Source of the DNA: Neoconidiobolus thromboides FSU 785
Lineage: Eukaryota > Entomophthoromycota > Entomophthoromycetes > Entomophthorales > Neoconidiobolaceae
Direction: 5' to 3'
Assembly: GCA_025603075.1 (NCBI GenBank)
Contig: MU626341.1
Location: forward strand, 1-64,000
Length of the DNA stretch: 64,000 bases
Shown: positions 32,366 through 43,393 of the stretch, piece after piece
Position numbering within the stretch: position 1 is the first letter of the stretch
How the letters are laid out: each line of letters opens with the position of its first letter
Position numbers and translations under genes: made by a program
The notes under the pieces: model-generated
What the model was told of the DNA's origin: nothing
The model's database searches: none
What the model saw: the letters and a program-made list of their open reading frames with translations, nothing else

Positions 32366-32452
32366 CCTTAAAGGATTTAGTGAGTTGAATAGAACAAGGT
32401 TTGAGGTAGTTAGATACAAATCTGATTTAATTCAATAAACGAAAACTATATG

Positions 32453-32550
32453 GGGATGTACTTTTTTGTTTAAGGATTTTACTAACAATCTTTTCACTCA
32501 AATAGCGTTTAAGAGATGGAGAAAATAATGAAACTAAAAAAGCCATCCTC
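32453..32550 (+). mobile_element. MITE family M1, complete copy
   Basis: 98 bp in forward orientation, flanked by ATAT (32449-32452, 32551-32554), 87 bp beyond the LTR. 32555-33520 shows no gene. Confidence 0.85.
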
Positions 32551-33520
32551 ATATATTAGAATTGAATTTTCGAATTTACTAATCTAAGATATTTAATTCA
32601 ATACTATATTAAACACATTTTGAAGTTCTTCGCTTATTCAATATATCAGAAGTTTTTCTTTCATATTTTGACACCATTAACTTGAATCAAATTATTATTC
32701 ACATACAATACATACCATCTTGCTTCAACCTCAATTACCTTACTTTGAATTTATCTTGAATCAAATAATTTCCCGTCATAATAACACTATATAGAGTTTA
32801 TTAGGCTTAAAGCTTATTAACTTTTATAATTAATCCTGTTAAAAATGATTTTAATGCGAAGAAAAAGTTCAACTATTGTGGTCATAGCTTTAATTAAATT
32901 ATCATATATTTTACTTTCCAAATTAATAATTAAAATTTAATACTTTGAATCATGTTTTTTCCCATACTTTAAGATTTTATGTCTGAGTTGTCTAAGGTTG
33001 TATGCATGGCGTTAAATCGTAATTATTTTCTCATAATACATTTTAAATTTGGCTATGCTAATATTTTATTTAAAACTACTGCTCGTTCTGTTATGGACTA
33101 TATATTTGAAATAATAATTGTATTTTTTTAACTCAAATGTAAATATTCCTTTCAGGCTGAATTTTTTAACGATTTGGTTCCAACAATCCTATTGGTGAAT
33201 TACAAGTATTGAAAGCTATTTTCAGTTCTTCAATTCTTCTATGTTTAATATCAAGTTCTATTGCTATTTATGTCAATTAATTTATTATTTAGTCTTTTTG
33301 CTCTGATTGTTTGCAATTTTAGGACAGTAAAATTGAGTGGTTTCCTATTTTGTATTGGCTAATAACATTATTACAAAATGTGCTATATAAAATTAATATA
33401 ATTCTTGTATTAATAATAAGGAATTAATTATAAATTTTTTGAAATTACTAAATGGGTGAAATAACTTTGTAATATATAAAGAAGCGAAGTGAAATTTATT
33501 TTTGTTTTTTAATTTAAAAA

Positions 33521-34489
33521 ATGACTGGAGAACAATATATGGCAGGGGTAAAACCCTTATCTCCTAATGAGATACCTGGATGGACTGCTCCAGTTTTATT
33601 TACTTTACTCATAATTGAATTGTTTGCTATAGCACTAAACGTTATTACTTTTTTCTTGATAAGAAAGCAAGGCTTTAAAACGGTAGACATGTGGATAGCG
33701 GCTATTCTTACAGTTGGAGATACTATTTATTTGATATATAAAATTGTACAATCTGCTTTAGTTACAACTTACGACATTCAAACGATATTAATGGGAAGTG
33801 ACGCTTATATGCAATTTGATGGGGCATTTGAGACTTTTATATTGTTGACTTCAATTAACTGTATGGGGGTTTTAGCTGCAATAAGGTTCTGGGGACTATA
33901 CTTGAAAAAGCCTATTGTATCAAAATATTGGATACTGGCTTTTACTGTCGAAGAGATACTTATTTTGGTTGGTCTGATAGTTGCAGCCATATATAAAGAA
34001 TTTGTTTTAGCTCCTGGGCAGCTTTATAATTGTATATATACTATCTCTACATCTGGAATCACGAAATTTGTTATAACTTTACAAATTTTATATTTTCTAT
34101 TAAACTGGGCTATTATAAATATTAGCTACCCACTTTTATGTAAAGGGTATTTAGAGCAACTTAGATATTATGATGTAGAGCAGGCTGCCAATCTTTATTC
34201 AATGAAACGATTCAGTAATGGGAAAAAAACGAGATTAATCGCAAAGACTGTGATTCTTCTACTTTTATATAATTTTTGCATGGTGCCTAGTATAGTTGTT
34301 TTTTTCAAAGAGCAAATAACTGGGAATTTCAGAAGTTATAGTGAAGATTTTGTCTTCTCTTGTCCCTTATTTTTAGTGGCTCTTGTAAACCCATTAACTC
34401 TTTTGGTTCTTCACGACAATACTACCAAAATTTTCAAAGCTTCATTTGCTTCATTCATTAACTCAATTAAATCTTACATATCAAAATAA
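33521..34489 (+). CDS. Seven-transmembrane receptor-like protein, paralogue 1
   Basis: Intronless, 322 residues. Seven hydrophobic segments start near residues 20, 53, 97, 133, 178, 237 and 280. TM3 ends in AIRFWGLYLKKP at the place of the E/DRY motif of family A receptors. TM6 has LLLLYNFCMVPS in the position of CWxP, and TM7 has NPLTLLVLHD in the position of NPxxY. Two further paralogues lie at 38202-39191 and 41499-42470. A G-protein-coupled role at the plasma membrane is inferred from topology and these positional equivalents. The ligand is unknown, and the short N-terminus (~18 residues) argues against a large binding domain. Confidence 0.78.
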   Translation: MTGEQYMAGVKPLSPNEIPGWTAPVLFTLLIIELFAIALNVITFFLIRKQGFKTVDMWIAAILTVGDTIYLIYKIVQSALVTTYDIQTILMGSDAYMQFDGAFETFILLTSINCMGVLAAIRFWGLYLKKPIVSKYWILAFTVEEILILVGLIVAAIYKEFVLAPGQLYNCIYTISTSGITKFVITLQILYFLLNWAIINISYPLLCKGYLEQLRYYDVEQAANLYSMKRFSNGKKTRLIAKTVILLLLYNFCMVPSIVVFFKEQITGNFRSYSEDFVFSCPLFLVALVNPLTLLVLHDNTTKIFKASFASFINSIKSYISK

Positions 34490-36069
34490 ATCAATATTTC
34501 AATCACCATATACTTTAATATATCCTTACTATTAAACTTATTTGAATATCTTTAACTTTTATTTTTCTTGGAATATTAACATTAATGTTTATCCCGTATA
34601 TAACCAAATGTTCCAGTTATTTGTTACTACCAAATAACTTCTTTTTAGAAAATAAATCAATTATGCTATTACTTTTAAAAACCGGTCATACAAATAGAAT
34701 ATAATCATCTAAAACAATAACATGTAAATGTATTTATTTCCTATTTAGGTAGTTTCATAAAGATGTCTTTATGAATATCATATTTGAATATTTATAACTA
34801 AAATTCAACTTTCATAAAGCAATTGAATCAAATATACATACTTAATGCTGCCTAATTGTTATAAGCTATGAATTGTAACTATTTATATCATTTCGATTTT
34901 ATAATTTGCTATCTTACGCAAATTATAAAAAAAATTATATTTTATTATAAAAGGGAAATATATTCAAAAACTGTTCCTTATTGAATTCTTTAACTCATCT
35001 TTCTATATTAAGAAGTGAATGATCAATTATATTACCTAATTAAAATAACATTACCATGGAAAAAGTTTGAAAAATACAACTCTCAAATATGTTAATGTAG
35101 CATCAAAGTGAAGCTAGTAAAAGCTCATATTATTTACTCAAAAACGGGGGGTATGACAAGTACTAATATCAAATATAATAGTTTTAGGCTACATTTGATA
35201 TCTTATAAGATTTTATTATTATAATTTTATAAATCACCTTTTCACATACATAAACTTATTTTTAAGTCCCTTAGTTTATCAAGATTTTTAACTTATTTTA
35301 GCCAATAAATTTCTAACTAATTTGAATAATATATTATTTAAGTAGCAATATTAGTAACCAATAACCTAAACTAATAGATTAGAAGTTCTATCCAAAATGT
35401 AACATTGAACAAAAAGGCCTATTTGTTAGTTATTAATTGGTAGTATTTTAAGATCGTCACTACATTATTATAGTTTACACATATTATTACTTAATATAAT
35501 AACAACAACTTTTATAATAAATTTTTAACATTTGATTTATCAATTGTCAATGTTATATTTTCTGGTAAGTAACTTAAAACATCCTTTTGAAATAAAGTAA
35601 TTTTATTCATATAAATTAATATCAATGTTGAATTTTTATTGATAAAAACATTAATAAAAATAGTTTTGATGACTATAATTATGTTTCATAAGTCGCTTTA
35701 CTATCAGCTTTTAATGTTTGTTTAAAAAACTATGAATTTAATGATAGTTTAATAATGTTAAATTTTAAATTTTAATTTTTAAGCTTCTTTTTTATATTTA
35801 GTACATTTTATGAATAATGTATTATCAAAAAAGCTAGTTCAACCCTTATTCAATTAAAAATCATATTTTTAATTATTAAGTTGAATTGCTTAATAACTAT
35901 AATATATTAAGCTACTTAATTAAGTTGAAATAAAAAACTCGTAATACGAATAATCTCAAATACTAAAATATGTTCACAAACTAAACAAATACTTGGTATA
36001 GTTATTAGATATTACTATAAGATTAATACAAAATTAAAATTAAACTTTGTTATATTTAAATAAAATAGA
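34490..36069. other. No gene seen
   Basis: 1.6 kb of AT-rich DNA between convergent genes. No MITE or open frame is present. Confidence 0.45.
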
Positions 36070-37764
36070 TCATTTATCGACCGCAAGACGCACAATATGA
36101 GCAATAGAAATGTCAATTAAATTTTCAATATGGTGCCGAATTTCTGGATGGAATTTAAGGGTCATAGCAATATTAGCAAGTAGTTCTGAAATAACTTTCG
36201 AGTAATTTTCAAAATAGTCAGGAAACTGTTTAGTAACTTGTAAAAGGTGATAACTAACAAAGGAGTTATTGGAATCTAGTAAATCAAATTTTAGCCAATA
36301 GCCAGGTATTCGATGCGTAAAAATAGAAAAAAACTCTTGAAGTTCTTCAATCCGTTGATCCATGTCCTTATAATAACCTTGATTGTTTAATTTAATGGAC
36401 ACCAAAAGTGACATTACTCTATTTAAGCCAACTACTAATTTGAGATTACGATAATTTAAAATAGTTGGGTCTTGCTCAATCGTCGTGTTAAAAAAATATT
36501 CTTTATCAAAATGTGCTGGGAATAGTTTTTTAGCTTTAGTTTCTTCATTTTGATAGTCCTCTCGTAAGGTATTAAGGTCAAGTGATTTGTCATAAAATTT
36601 TTGCCTAAGGAGCATTAATGTACTCATGTATTTAGATGTTCCATAGTACAAAGCACATACTCTAAAATTTTCTAAATGGGGTTCCAATCTTACTTTGGCC
36701 ATTTCTTTGTAAAACTGTCACTGTTAAAAATAAATTTAATTTTTAAATAATAATACCTTGTCACTATTGTCGCCTAAAAACGGTTAGTATAAGTATAAAT
36801 AAATAAAAACAAACAAATACCATCCATATGATAGGTCATAATGTAAGGTTTTCCAAGAAGAATAGCGTTATTTGAGTCTATGTAATAACAAATTGCCCAA
36901 GTTGCTGCCCCTTCAAACTTTTCTTCCGTATGTGTGGAAGGATCCGAAAAATACCAACTTTGGTCATGAAGACCAAGGATTTTAGCGATACTATTTATAA
37001 ATTGATTTATTTTATCATGAATAAAAGTGGTATTTCTTTACCTAATTGCAGAAGCTAATTTTTTTAGTCAATACTAACAAAAAAGAAGAATTTACCTAAA
37101 TAAGAGTCCGATTTTTCGTTAAGACAAAAAGAAGACATATATGATGAGAGTATTAAATAACTTTGAACTAATTCTATAGAGCTTTCGTACTTCCCACTAG
37201 ATAAAATTCCAATGGCCCTTTCATAAAACACACTGTTACAATTACTGGGAGTTTGAGGTTGAATGAGAGAATTGAGCGAGTTTGAATATTTATACGCAAT
37301 ACAACATATACTATTTATCAAAGGGGATTTTTCTGGGTCTGAGTTTAATTCCTTATTTATCCTTGTTAAAGATATGAACGGTTTGAGTTTTTGGACTGTA
37401 TTTAAATAACAGTCTACCAGATGATAGTAAATTGGTTTTATAACTATAAACTCAGTTACTCATACTTTTAATGATAAATTATTATTTTACTTAAGCTATT
37501 AAGGTTAAAACTAGATTCAATTAAAGGTTCAGAGCCACTTCTATTTACAGACTCTGGGCTTGGTAGCTTTTGGAACTCCAACTCTAGCTCTTGTAACTTT
37601 TCTGAAATTTCTATCAATCTTTTATTTTTTTTTCGTTCCTCTGGGATAAAGCATTCTATCTTCTTTAATTGGCATGATTCGCATGGCGGTGGCCCCCCAC
37701 TACATTTCTTTTTGTTCTTTCTACATTGGTCACACGCTACTACTACTTTCTTGTTCTCGTCCAT
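36070..37764 (-). CDS. Zn2Cys6 fungal transcription factor, six exons
   Basis: Exons on the minus strand: 37764-37491, 37443-37096, 37054-37042, 36990-36821, 36773-36757, 36714-36070, giving 488 residues. All junctions are GT-AG. The zinc cluster is at the N-terminus: CDQC-x6-C-x6-CESC-x6-C (spacing 2-6-6-2-6). A short leucine-rich linker (RLIEISEKLQELELEFQKL) follows that may dimerise. The middle is a fungal-specific factor domain: IYYHLVDCYLNTVQ, INSICCIAYKYSNS, SYLASAISIAKILGLHDQ, GAATWAICYYIDS. Two exons are only 13 and 17 bases long. The 13-base one is needed to make the conserved YLxxAIxxAxxLGLH motif. It lies between receptor genes, but no regulatory link is shown. Confidence 0.85.
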
Positions 37765-38201
37765 TGGAATTTAAGAAAAATCGAGTATAGAATAACTATA
37801 CTCGATTTTTATGTTGATTACATCAACCAAATTAAATAAATCCTGAAGTTTGAAGAGCTGCAATTTTTGCTTTTAACATTTGAAATTATTATCAAACTAA
37901 TTTGCTTAAATGTAGTCTGATAATAATGATTTATGTTTATTTTAACAAAGTTTCTTAGGGTTATTTATATATGATCACTAATGATAATGTTTATATTACA
38001 AAAATAAATTTTGTTTAGAAAAATCCAAATTTAATATTAATTTTAGATTTCAAACTGAGAAATATAAGGCTTTTACCAGAAAACTGAAAATTTAAGAACA
38101 TTTTATTTGGTCGTTTTAAGGACATTTAAAATAAAATTTACTTTCATATAAAAACAATTAATTCAATTTATTAAGTAAAATTATACAATTTATAATATTA
38201 T
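37765..38201. promoter_or_regulatory. Intergenic region upstream of the Zn2Cys6 gene
   Basis: About 440 bp between two minus-strand genes. A perfect inverted pair around 37774-37810 (AAATCGAGTATAGAATAACTATACTCGATTT-type, arms ATCGAGTATAG/CTATACTCGAT) lies ~15-45 bp upstream of the start codon and could be a binding site or transcript hairpin. Confidence 0.45.
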
Positions 38202-39191
38202 TTAAGATGAAGACTTGTAACTAAATCCACGATCTTTCTTTTTAAATTTTTCCACAATAGAATCAAACATTAATTTTAAATCCATATAAATACCATCATG
38301 TAAAACCATTAACATCATTGGGTTGACCACAGTAAAAAGCATTACAGTAACTGCTACTATGGAATCTTCAAGGCTACTTCTTAAGTGTGTCAATACTTGC
38401 TCCCTAACACTAATCACTAAATAAGGTACCATACACAAGTTATAAAGTAACAACATGATACCTGTTTTGATATACGTACTACGCTTCTGCTTTCTTACAC
38501 TTGCATTTAATGTATAAAATGAGCCGTTTATTTCACTATCCCCATTATCTTCAAGCAAATGGATAAATCGTTTAGCTAATAAAGGATAGCAAAAATTTAC
38601 CAAAAATAAGCAAACAAAACTAAACAGTATGATATAGCATGCAGTAAATCTTGTTAAAACAACAACAGAAATGGTGTTAGGAAAATAGTACCTTTGGAAC
38701 GGCATAAGTATAAAGTCCGTATTAACGAAGACGCCTATCAATAATAATATATGAACAAATTGAAGAAATATAAATACAGCAACCCATATCCTTATCTTTA
38801 GGTCCTTTTTTAGATATAGAGCCCAATACCTTAGCAAAGCCAAATATCCGACACAACTTATTGAAAATAGTACAAAGAACACTTCAATGAGGCCATCATA
38901 TTGGCCATAATATACATTTAAAAATATTTTTTCAATCCCTAACATATTAAACGCTATCAATTGACAAAGTTTATAGCTGACAAATATAGCATCTCCAATC
39001 GATAAAAAACTGGCTATCCACATATCAAACGTTATGAATCCTTGTCTTTTCACTAGATAGAAAGTGAATAAGTTAAAAAGGATAGATAAAGCTTCAAGTG
39101 CAATAGTCAAGTTGCCGCTAAATGCACGTTCGGAAGTAAAACTAGCGACTGGCTGCAAGGACAACTTGTCCATATATAATGTTGAATTCAT
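38202..39191 (-). CDS. Seven-transmembrane receptor-like protein, paralogue 2
   Basis: Intronless, 329 residues. The same architecture as the receptor at 33521: RQGFITFDMWIASFLSIGDA between TM1 and TM2, LLRYWALYLKKD after TM3, MLLLYNLCMVPYL in TM6 and NPMMLMVLHDGI in TM7. The N-terminus MNSTLYMDKLSLQPVA contains an NST glycosylation sequon. The C-terminal tail is short, basic and serine-ending (KKKDRGFSYKSSS). Closest to the third paralogue at 41499. Confidence 0.78.
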   Translation of the reverse strand: MNSTLYMDKLSLQPVASFTSERAFSGNLTIALEALSILFNLFTFYLVKRQGFITFDMWIASFLSIGDAIFVSYKLCQLIAFNMLGIEKIFLNVYYGQYDGLIEVFFVLFSISCVGYLALLRYWALYLKKDLKIRIWVAVFIFLQFVHILLLIGVFVNTDFILMPFQRYYFPNTISVVVLTRFTACYIILFSFVCLFLVNFCYPLLAKRFIHLLEDNGDSEINGSFYTLNASVRKQKRSTYIKTGIMLLLYNLCMVPYLVISVREQVLTHLRSSLEDSIVAVTVMLFTVVNPMMLMVLHDGIYMDLKLMFDSIVEKFKKKDRGFSYKSSS

Positions 39192-39750
39192 GGTAAATCA
39201 AGTAATGAAATTAAATTGGGATAGACTTCATCTCTTATTAATTTATACCTTTTAATTAGTTATCTAAAACTAGTTTCTCCCTATGATCAGAAATTAGCGG
39301 GTTTGTTTACTTTTGGTTTATTATTTTTTTATTGCAAAGTATAAAATGATTCAATTATTTTTGGATTTAAGGAAATTTCAACCAATTAATTTTAACCAAA
39401 AATAAAGTTAAGAATTGTTTAAGAAAGAAGAATTAAACAAGGTTTTTCATTAAATATAAGTTGTCTTATGCAACCCATATTTTTTATAAATCAACCTTAT
39501 TTAGTGTGTTAGTGACCATAAATAATTGTATTTCTATTATATAGCAGTAAATACAACTTATGATACTAAAATAGTATAGGCATCCAACTACTTCTATTCC
39601 GCTTTATAATTTTTCTACTTTAAAGTAACAATCTATTTATTGATGGTTGATTTGAGATGAGCGGCTAACTTGTATCTAAGCCTTATTTTTAAACTTTGTT
39701 GATTTAACCTGAGTTATATTAGATTAAAACATGTAAATAGAACAACAATA
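39192..39750. other. No gene seen
   Basis: AT-rich spacer upstream of the minus-strand receptor gene. Confidence 0.4.
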
Positions 39751-39833
39751 GGGGATGTATTTTTTTAAGAATTTTACTAACAATCTTTTTACTCAAATAG
39801 CGCTTAAAAAAATGGAAAAGTAATGAATTCAAA
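39751..39833 (+). mobile_element. MITE family M1, right end truncated
   Basis: Forward orientation, GGGGATGT start intact. Homology stops after AAGTAATGAATTC, so the right terminal repeat is missing. Confidence 0.65.
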
Positions 39834-40599
39834 GATGCTTTTAGGAATATGAGGAGTGGTTATGTTGGTATTTTAAAAAATATATTAAACTGCTTATTGC
39901 TACAATTAATAGTTTGAAATTAAAGTTTAACTACAACATTAAATAACAAACACCTGTTATATTCTTTGATTGAGTGATGATAGAACATGGTTTTGTTTGA
40001 TAAGTAACTATAATTTTTTTACTAAAAATATTACTTTTATTAAAATTAGTTAAAATTTTCTTTTAATCTTATTTTTATATCTGCTTCTAATATCGTTTTA
40101 TTGACTAATAAACTAAAAATTAATGTTAGTAATAGAAGTTATTAATTCTATATATTTAAATATGTATAGTAGAATATGTGTAATTGAATGTGTACAAAAT
40201 TATAAAGATATACACTTTTATAATAAACTCATTAAAGTAAAGAGATAGAAAACAGGTGACTAAATGCTAATTAAAAAAAGAATCAATAATCCCATTTATT
40301 TATTAAAAATATAATAATACGACAATTTTTTTTGCACTTTCAAAAAGTTTTTAACAAGTTTTAATCAGGTCAAAATAACAATTTTATAAAACAGTCTTAA
40401 TTTTATAACTAAAAACAACTCAAAGCTAAAATCACTGTACTATATTTTCAAAAATTATATATTTTTTTCTAATTATTATTATCATTTTTAAAGGAGCTAA
40501 GTATAACTTAAAAAAAAGTATGCTACTAAAAGTTAAGCTATTTATATTATATAAGCAAACACTCCTTATATTTTATTTATTTATCCCATTATCCATTAT

Positions 40600-40877
40600 C
40601 AGGTTCTGAATTGGAGGGATTGAACTATGGTCTCAGAAAATGTAACTAGGATTTGATTAACTAGACTATAGTTATGACTATGAAGGACATAGTGAATAAA
40701 TATTTGTATAGCAGTGAGAGCGGTATAGCATTCTAGAGACTTGAGGAGGACAGTCTTCCTGAAAACATACAATATATAGTATTGACGTATATTATTTGGT
40801 ATATAAAAGACTCAGAAAGGAAATTTAATAAAACATTCAAAGTCTCAATGATCCATATTCAAAAATGATAATTTTAT
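40600..40877 (+). repeat. Possible solo LTR of another family
   Basis: A less AT-rich island with GGTATATAAAAGACTC (TATA-like, ~40799) followed ~25 bp later by TTTAATAAAACA, the promoter-then-polyadenylation order of an LTR. A plausible CA end lies near 40860. No second copy is in the window, so this is weak. Confidence 0.25.
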
Positions 40878-40879
40878 AG

Positions 40880-40902
40880 CTGAATTATAGTTTATAATTC
40901 AG
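40880..40902. repeat. Perfect hairpin
   Basis: CTGAATTATA and TATAATTCAG separated by three bases. The remaining DNA of 40903-41498 shows no gene. Confidence 0.6.
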
Positions 40903-41498
40903 TGTTTAAGCACTAATGATTTTCAGATTTGAAGTTTAAGGAACATAGGAAAGGGGTATTCTTAAGGAAATCAGGATAAGGAGAAAGTAAGGATAGAACA
41001 TATGACAAAAGAGATTCTAACTCAACATTTTAGTGAATGTTAGAGCGATTCATGATACTCATTTAATTAAATTTTACCAATTTATTTTTTGCTAAATAAC
41101 ACATTGCTAATCTTTGAAAATTCCTATTCATAAAAAATAATAATTTAGCTTTAAATTATATTCTAATGACAATAGCTATTATACATGCTGATATATTGAG
41201 GTACTAAATAATTCTAAGTTGCTAATAATTTAAATCTAATATATCAATTTTTACCAATTAGTTTATAACACAATAATGCTACTACCAAAGTTATAATTTT
41301 ATAATATAAAAAACCTGATTTTTAAAAAACCAGCTTATTAGCTAAGTATTCACTATCCTAAATTGATTGTCAAAGTTAGCTGAGGTACTCCAAATAAGTA
41401 CAAAATAACAAAAGTAGAGATATACACATTGAATAATTAGAACAAATGGTATAAATACTACTTAACGTTAAATGGTATACAAATTCTTTTTTTTCGTC

Positions 41499-42470
41499 AT
41501 GGACTCGAGTGAATACATGAAACATTTAGTCATCCAACCTGTGGATAAGGAGGATTTGAACCGGATCATAAGCGGCTATATAATAATAAGTATTGAAATT
41601 TTAGCCTTTTTATTCAATGCTTTGACCTTTTATCTGATCAAAAAACAGGGGTTTAAAACTTTAGATATGTGGATAGCAAGTTGTTTAGCATTTGGTGATA
41701 TCTTATTTGTAGCTTATAAACTGGCCCAATTAGTGGTATTTAGAGTTTTAGGTGTTGATAGTGTTTATTTAAACATTGAGTATGGCCAAGTGGATGGTTG
41801 CTTTGAAGTTTTTATGATGCTGTTTTCAGCCAATTGTGTTGGTGCGTTGGCTCTATTAAGATTTTGGGCACTGTATCTTAAAAGGCCAATCGTCAATGGT
41901 TATTGGATAACTATCTTTGTTCTTCAAAACATGATTTGTTTAACATTGCTTCTAATAGCTGCAGTAAAAAAAGAGTTTATCTTAATGCCATTACAACGAT
42001 ACTATTTTCTTAATACAGTATCCAACGTACTCTCAACAAGAATAGGAGCTTGGTTTATTATTATAACTAATATCTTTAATTTCATTATTGTAAACGTGTG
42101 TTATCCACTACTATATTATAATTTTAGTAATCGAATGGAAACCATAGATCAGGAGCGGGAGATTATTTTTGATAGCATTAAAACACGCTACAATAAGAAA
42201 AAACGGAGTATTTTAATCAAAACCTCAATCACGTTGTTACTATATAATACTTGCTTATTACCTATTTTAATTATCAGTATACGAGAACAGTTAAATGGAT
42301 TCATAAAGTCATATAACCAAGATGTTATAGTTTCTTCCACTGTTATGCTTTTATGCTTTGTAAATCCATTAATTTTATTAATCCTTCATGATGATATCAA
42401 TAGGTCTTTAAAAGATATTTTGAAAGCAGTAGTAAGATTTATTAAGGGAGCATTCAAGAGATGTCGGTAA
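41499..42470 (+). CDS. Seven-transmembrane receptor-like protein, paralogue 3
   Basis: Intronless, 323 residues from the ATG at 41499 (MDSSEYMKHLVIQP), chosen because it aligns with MNSTLYMDKL of paralogue 2. An in-frame ATG at 41472 would add MVYKFFFFV. Same hallmarks: LLRFWALYLKRP after TM3, LLLYNTCLLPIL in TM6 and NPLILLILHDDI in TM7. Long identical strings are shared with paralogue 2 (KKQGFKTLDMWIAS; LMPLQRYYFLNTVS vs LMPFQRYYFPNTIS), indicating a recent duplication of these two. Basic C-terminal tail. Confidence 0.78.
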   Translation: MDSSEYMKHLVIQPVDKEDLNRIISGYIIISIEILAFLFNALTFYLIKKQGFKTLDMWIASCLAFGDILFVAYKLAQLVVFRVLGVDSVYLNIEYGQVDGCFEVFMMLFSANCVGALALLRFWALYLKRPIVNGYWITIFVLQNMICLTLLLIAAVKKEFILMPLQRYYFLNTVSNVLSTRIGAWFIIITNIFNFIIVNVCYPLLYYNFSNRMETIDQEREIIFDSIKTRYNKKKRSILIKTSITLLLYNTCLLPILIISIREQLNGFIKSYNQDVIVSSTVMLLCFVNPLILLILHDDINRSLKDILKAVVRFIKGAFKRCR

Positions 42471-42925
42471 AAACAATGATTCCTCAGAATCCAAGGATAT
42501 TTTATTAATCTTAGGGAAATATTAAGTTAAAAAGGTAAATATACCTCCAGAACAGTGTGTAATTAAGATACTTTTGTAAAGTCTTTTAAACAATGTTATA
42601 TATTCGAAATATTTATTTATATTCGTTAAATAAATAGTGGCTATAAGTTTTTTTTGTCAATAGATTCATTGAAATACGATAGTTTTAATTATTTTTATCT
42701 TATATAATAAAATAGTAATACTTTGATTAACTTAAATATTATACCGTTTTTATTAGTAAAGCTAATAATAGTAGTCACGCTTTTCAAATGTATAATTCTT
42801 TTGGATGAAATACTGTAAAGTACTAAAAAACATTGATTATGGTACAGCTTCTACTACTCTAAAACTGAAAAAAGAGACTGTGTATCCAAGTAATTGAATT
42901 CTTGTATATATAAAAAACAATATAT

Positions 42926-43024
42926 AGGTATATATTTTTGTATTTAAGAATTTTACTAACAGTTTTTCCACTTAAATAGTGCTTAAAAGATAGAAAAAGT
43001 GATGAAGCCAAAAAAAACATCCCC
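42926..43024 (+). mobile_element. MITE family M1, complete copy
   Basis: 99 bp in forward orientation, flanked by ATAT (42922-42925) and ATGT (43025-43028). Confidence 0.82.
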
Positions 43025-43122
43025 ATGTCATTTTAATTTTTAAAAAGCTTGCTGTATATAAACCACCTTTAGTTAAATAGTTTCTAAAACTCTTAATATT
43101 AAAAATACTTTTTTATTAAATT

Positions 43123-43281
43123 TCAAATAAATTTAATATTATTGGAAATAATTTTTCTTTTTTTAGGAGGTTTAAAATCTTCAAGACCTTTACTTGTTAA
43201 AATAATATAATCGTTTTCAATTATTAATTCTTCTATATAAATACTTGTAAAAAAATCACTTTCAATCATACGAGTCGATAT
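43123..43281 (-). other. Coding-like terminal exon of an unknown or lost gene
   Basis: Preceded by a good acceptor (AAATTTCAG) and open for 52 codons to TGA: ISTRMIESDFFTSIYIEELI, then IILTSKGLEDFKPPKKRKII with a nuclear-localisation-like PPKKRK. The adjacent upstream space is occupied by the p24 gene, so no start exon can fit except a short one around 43312-43378. Possible pseudogene fragment. Confidence 0.3.
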
Positions 43282-43393
43282 CTGAAATTTCAGGTATTTA
43301 ATTGTAAAATATTAAACTACAAACTTCATAGCAAAAGATAAAAATGTTGGTAATAAGCTACAATTGGCATTAACATTTACTAAAATAGTATAA

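Noticed and set aside
40600-40877. Firm call of a second LTR family
   Set aside because: Only one copy and no defined ends. Kept as a low-confidence repeat.
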